Shown here: piece by piece, positions 21,998 to 24,292 of the stretch | How the letters are laid out: each line of letters starts with the position of its first letter | Numbering within the stretch: position 1 is the stretch's first letter | From: JAPUDQ01 sp039916485 | GTDB taxonomy: Bacteria > Patescibacteriota > Saccharimonadia > Saccharimonadales > Saccharimonadaceae | DNA: 24,292 bases | Direction: 5' to 3' | NCBI GenBank assembly: GCA_039916485.1 | Contig: JBDSLH010000029.1 | Location: 1 to 24,292, forward strand | The notes under the pieces: generated by a model | Told to the model about the DNA's origin: nothing | Database searches by the model: none | What the model saw: the letters and a program-made list of their open reading frames with translations, nothing else | Made by a program: the position numbers and the translations under genes

Positions 21998-22083
21998 TAG
22001 AGCGTCATTATTTCTTTTTCTTTTTCCTTGAAGACGTGGTCAATCTTGCCTTGATACTCTTTCATGTCATCATCAATACCCTA
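21997..22083 (-). other. frr: C-terminal remainder of frr after an in-frame TAG
   Basis: Bases 22081-22083 read TAG in the frr frame (codon 156). The next 27 codons, in the same frame, encode GIDDDMKEYQGKIDHVFKEK followed by EKEIMTL, then TAA at 21997-21999. The EKEKEIM ending is a hallmark of the RRF C-terminus. With the TAG read as an amino acid the protein would have 183 residues, matching the usual 185. The frame then ends in a TAATG overlap with the next gene, the same junction as rpsB/tsf. Confidence 0.9.
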
Positions 22084-22548
22084 TTCGATAGCCTGGACAT
22101 CATCCTCTGACAACTCTGTGTTGTCTTTCAAGCGTTTGGCATCTTTAAATGCATCCTGACGGATTGTTCGCATCGCGATACGGCAGTCTTCGACTTTGTC
22201 ACCAAGCATCTTTACCATCTCACGACGGCGATCTTCGGTCAGAGCGGGTATTGGGACGCGAATAATTCGTCCATCATCACTTGGGTTAAACCCGAGGTTG
22301 CTTAAGCGAATAGCATCAGAAATAGCTTTGACATTACTTGGGTCAAATGGGCTGATCTGTAAAAGTTGGGCTTCGGGAGTAGTCACGTTAGCGACTTGGT
22401 TGAGCGGCATCGGTGCACCGTACGCTTCTACGACAACAGAGCTGAGCATGTCAGGATGCGCACGGCCTGTGCGGACTTTGGTTAATTCTGCTTGGAAGCG
22501 ATCCAGCGCAGCATTCATTCGATCTTCGTATGGTTTCGTATCAAACAT
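22081..22548 (-). CDS. frr: Ribosome recycling factor, interrupted by an in-frame TAG
   Basis: RRF splits post-termination ribosomes with EF-G. The 155 residues before TAG match RRF: MDAALDRFQAELTKVRTGRA-like start (here MNAALDRFQAELTKVRTGRA), YGAPMPLNQVANVTTPEAQL, LNPSDDGRIIRVPIPALTED-like NPSDDGRIIRVPIPALTEDR, and MRTIRQDAFKDAKRLKDN. The TAG falls in the third long helix of domain I, and the rest of the helix follows downstream in frame (21997-22080). RRF is normally essential and a 155-residue form would probably not fold properly. Options: a sequencing or assembly error (AAG or CAG read as TAG), a real nonsense mutation, or readthrough/suppression. TAG ends serS, proS and rseP normally, so global recoding is unlikely. 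Start supported by GAGGT five bases upstream. Confidence 0.9.
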   Translation of the reverse strand: MFDTKPYEDRMNAALDRFQAELTKVRTGRAHPDMLSSVVVEAYGAPMPLNQVANVTTPEAQLLQISPFDPSNVKAISDAIRLSNLGFNPSDDGRIIRVPIPALTEDRRREMVKMLGDKVEDCRIAMRTIRQDAFKDAKRLKDNTELSEDDVQAIE

Positions 22549-22572
22549 GGTACCTCTTTCTTTCTAGGTACC
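22549..22572 (-). promoter_or_regulatory. Inverted repeat between the frr -10 box and start codon
   Basis: GGTACCT (22549-22555) and AGGTACC (22566-22572) form perfect seven-base arms ten bases apart. The minus-strand -10 TATAAT (22573-22578) abuts one arm and the ATG abuts the other. The arm next to ATG contains the GAGGT Shine-Dalgarno. Because transcription would start near 22566, the dyad is more likely a DNA operator than a complete RNA hairpin. Confidence 0.45.
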
Positions 22573-22578
22573 ATTATA
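22573..22578 (-). promoter_or_regulatory. -10 box of the frr promoter
   Basis: A consensus TATAAT lies 24 bases before the frr ATG on the minus strand. No good -35 is visible at 16-18 bases, which would fit a regulated or weak promoter together with the adjoining dyad. Confidence 0.45.
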
Positions 22579-22595
22579 CAATACAGAGGTTAAAC

Positions 22596-22949
22596 CTATT
22601 CTTGATGGGGCAATGATCGTTTATCGATGAGCTCTGTAATAACAAATACTGGGTATGGAAAAGGTTTATCAGCCTTATGTTGTCGGTGCTCGCTACTAGT
22701 TAGAGCATCATCTCGCATCTCAACTGTAGTGAATACGCCTTGTTCTGCAAGATCATCTTCCGCAATATTGAGGGCACGTTCTGTTGTCGTGCCTCTACCC
22801 CAACGTCCAGTAGCAGGTATTTCTTGACCTACAGAATCAACTTTTCGAAGAACCCGCCGTCCGACCTTATGTGCAATTTGACGATCTTGTCTCAATAATT
22901 CTTGTTGTTGTTTAGCCTCACGTCGTGTTGGCTCACTTATTTCGGACAT
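22596..22949 (-). CDS. Hypothetical protein
   Basis: A 117-residue soluble protein, not recognised. Residues 1-40 are strongly charged and helical (RREAKQQQELLRQDRQIAHK), followed by a Gly/Arg/Thr region (TGRWGRGTTTERALNIAEDD) and a C-terminal strand pair (PFPYPVFVITELIDKR). The start is the ATG at 22949, not 22970: a TTGACT-17-TATAAT promoter has its -10 ending nine bases before 22949, so 22970 would lie outside the transcript. It occupies the position where pyrH is commonly found between tsf and frr, but does not resemble UMP kinase. Confidence 0.6.
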   Translation of the reverse strand: MSEISEPTRREAKQQQELLRQDRQIAHKVGRRVLRKVDSVGQEIPATGRWGRGTTTERALNIAEDDLAEQGVFTTVEMRDDALTSSEHRQHKADKPFPYPVFVITELIDKRSLPHQE

Positions 22950-22958
22950 TATAATTTT

Positions 22959-22987
22959 ATTATAGCACAAGTATTATTATAAGTCAA
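22959..22987 (-). promoter_or_regulatory. Leaderless promoter of the 22596-22949 gene
   Basis: TTGACT and a consensus TATAAT are separated by 17 bases on the minus strand; ATG follows after nine bases. This is the strongest promoter by consensus in the window and decides the start codon of the gene. Confidence 0.7.
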
Positions 22988-22990
22988 TGA

Positions 22991-23018
22991 GTAACACCCC
23001 TTTACACAGGGGTGTTAC
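22991..23018 (-). terminator. Hairpin after tsf (probable terminator)
   Basis: GTAACACCCC (22991-23000) and GGGGTGTTAC (23009-23018) form perfect ten-base arms with an eight-base loop, 19 bases after the tsf stop. The run that follows on the minus strand (TCATTGACTT) is not a clean T tract, because it carries the -35 of the next promoter. Termination may be partial. Confidence 0.6.
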
Positions 23019-23036
23019 AGTCATTGGTACTCTAAA

Positions 23037-23633
23037 CTATTCGCTAACGCCGAGTTCAACGCGCTTCATCTGGCGAACAACGATGTTTTCGCCAAGCTTT
23101 GAGATATGCTCTTTTATCAGCTCCCCGACAGTAATATCTGGATTCTTAATAAATGGCTGCTCAAGCAACGTCTTTTCTGCAAAATACTTCTTGAGCTGAC
23201 CTTCAACAATCTTGGCTGCAATATCGGCTGGCTTGCCTTCACTAGCTGCTTTTTCGGTAAATTCTGCTCGCTTTTCGCCTTCTGTTTCAGCTGGAACATC
23301 TTCTGTAGAGATGAAGGCTGGAGCAGTTGCAGAGATATGGAGTGCGAGATCATGGACAAGAGTCTTAAACTCATCAGTCTTTGCGACGAAATCTGTTTCA
23401 CAGTTTACTTCGACAAGTACGCCGATACGGCCAGAGTGGACGTAAGAGTCTACAATGCCTTCACGGGCTTCACGTTCGCCGCGCTTTTCAGCCTTGGTGA
23501 GGCCTTTTTTGCGCATCGCGTCGAGAGCTTTGTCAAAATCGCCATCAGTTTCTGTCAGTGCAGCTTTTGCATCAGTCAGTCCAACACCAGTTAGTTCTTT
23601 GAGTTTCTTGATGTCATCGACAGTAATCGCCAT
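23037..23633 (-). CDS. tsf: Translation elongation factor Ts
   Basis: A 198-residue EF-Ts, the guanine nucleotide exchange factor of EF-Tu. The N-terminal UBA-like domain (KKLKELTGVGLTDAKAALTE, with KALDAMRKKGL) and the core signature NCETDFVAKTDEFKTL (77-92), whose TDFV displaces Mg-GDP on EF-Tu, are clear. Shorter than E. coli EF-Ts (283), like other compact versions. The ATG overlaps the rpsB stop in TAATG, with AAGGAG at the proper distance inside the rpsB end, so the pair is coupled. Confidence 0.97.
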   Translation of the reverse strand: MAITVDDIKKLKELTGVGLTDAKAALTETDGDFDKALDAMRKKGLTKAEKRGEREAREGIVDSYVHSGRIGVLVEVNCETDFVAKTDEFKTLVHDLALHISATAPAFISTEDVPAETEGEKRAEFTEKAASEGKPADIAAKIVEGQLKKYFAEKTLLEQPFIKNPDITVGELIKEHISKLGENIVVRQMKRVELGVSE

Positions 23634-24292
23634 TAGTTTGTCTCCTTTTTAGCTTGAGTAGCTTTGCCTTCTTCGATAGCTGCAACGACGTAATCGATGA
23701 TCAGCTGGAGGCCTTTGATCGCGTCATCATTTGCTGGGATCACGAAGTCGATACCGCGTGGATCAGCGTTGGTGTCGACGATTGCCGCAACAGGAATCCC
23801 TAGCTTTTGTGCTTCTTTGACGGCATTCGCGTCTTCGATAATGTCAGTGACAAATACGAGGCCTGGCTTGCCATTCATGTTTTTGATCCCTGAATATTTT
23901 TTATTCAGTTCCTCGATTTCCTCTTGGAAGCGTTGGACCTCAAGCTTTGCGTAACGGTTAGCCAGCTCACCTGATTCCATCTTTTTCTCAAGATTTTTGA
24001 GGTGCTTGAGGCGAGTGTTTACAGTAGCAGTGTTGGTAAGCATACCGCCCATCCAGCGCTCCGTGACGTAAAGCTGACCTGATTTTTCTGCAGCATCTCT
24101 TACGAGGTCACGTGCTTGCTTTTTTGTACCGACGAGTAATACTAATTTGCCCTTGCTGACAACATCAGTAATTGCAGGTAATGCAATTTCGAGGCCTTCA
24201 ACAGTCTTCGTCAGATCGATGATGTGACTGTCCTGTCGCTTTGAGTGAATGTACGGCGCCATCTTTGGGTGCCAACGGCTCGTTTTGTGTCC
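23633..24292 (-). CDS. rpsB: 30S ribosomal protein S2 (partial, 5' end outside the window)
   Basis: The open frame continues through the right edge. Codons upstream of the internal ATG at 24262 read GHKTSRWHPK and join MAPYIHSKR, matching the S2 signature GH.T.RWNPKMAPYI. The true start is therefore beyond 24292 and the ATG at 24262 is internal. Other S2 hallmarks: VLLVGTKKQARDLVRDAAEK, VTERWMGGMLTNTATV, PGLVFVTDIIEDANAVKEAQ, IPVAAIVDTNADPRGIDFVI. 219 codons are visible (plus stop). S2 binds the head-body junction of the 30S subunit. It is the first visible gene of the rpsB-tsf unit. Confidence 0.97.
   Translation of the reverse strand, partial: GHKTSRWHPKMAPYIHSKRQDSHIIDLTKTVEGLEIALPAITDVVSKGKLVLLVGTKKQARDLVRDAAEKSGQLYVTERWMGGMLTNTATVNTRLKHLKNLEKKMESGELANRYAKLEVQRFQEEIEELNKKYSGIKNMNGKPGLVFVTDIIEDANAVKEAQKLGIPVAAIVDTNADPRGIDFVIPANDDAIKGLQLIIDYVVAAIEEGKATQAKKETN

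Noticed and set aside
22081..22083. Genome-wide TAG recoding as explanation of the frr interruption
   Set aside because: TAG terminates serS, proS, rseP and the beta-lactamase-fold gene at normal lengths, and TGA also acts as a stop, so a changed genetic code is unlikely.
24260..24262. ATG as start of rpsB
   Set aside because: The frame stays open to the window edge and the upstream residues GHKTSRWHPK are part of the conserved S2 N-terminal domain, so this Met is internal.

Overview
The window looks like part of a Patescibacteria (CPR) chromosome, most likely Saccharibacteria (TM7). This is inferred from short versions of core genes (198-residue EF-Ts, 409-residue ProRS without an editing insert, 126-residue HPF), the greA/lysS and rpsB-tsf...frr-uppS-rseP-proS clusters, a DUF2200 gene, and little biosynthesis. 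TAA, TAG and TGA all end genes here, so the UGA-as-glycine code of Gracilibacteria/Absconditabacteria does not apply. No tRNA, rRNA, CRISPR array, transposase or integrase was seen.

Layout (most genes are on the minus strand). 1-2314: the 5' end of secA, then hpf and serS. 2361-4174: a sugar-phosphate (phosphoglycosyl) transferase and a phosphoribosyltransferase-like gene, followed by a small chimeric ORF whose promoter and first 16 codons copy those of serS. 4203-7950: a four-gene ABC transporter operon (LolD-like ATPase, MacB/FtsX-like permease, ABC-2 ATPase, ABC-2 permease) with start/stop overlaps. It is divergent from a plus-strand membrane histidine kinase (8047-10011) of unusual build. 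The kinase converges on a bactofilin-like membrane protein preceded by a 55-codon gene. 11465-14306: accessory genes (a membrane zinc-ribbon protein, a YdjM-type membrane protein, two unknowns, DUF2200, a 57-residue Cys-rich protein). 14307-14632 has no gene but may hold a small RNA. 14633-24292: core genes lysS, a beta-lactamase-fold protein, greA, proS, a CPBP protease-like protein, rseP, uppS, a nucleotidyltransferase-like gene, frr, an unknown gene, tsf and rpsB (5' end outside the window).

Three observations stand out. First, frr carries an in-frame TAG at codon 156. The missing 27 C-terminal codons, including a typical RRF ending, continue in the same frame to a TAA that overlaps the next start codon. 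Second, the serS leaderless promoter plus start region is duplicated (about 76 of 88 bases identical) and drives an unrelated short ORF. The two copies are direct repeats flanking the PRTase/sugar-transferase pair. Third, about nine genes have a good -10 box only 6-10 bases before the start codon and no Shine-Dalgarno (predicted leaderless mRNAs). Genes inside operons, and some with longer leaders, have clear Shine-Dalgarno sites.

All functional calls are from reading motifs in the sequence. No database search was run.
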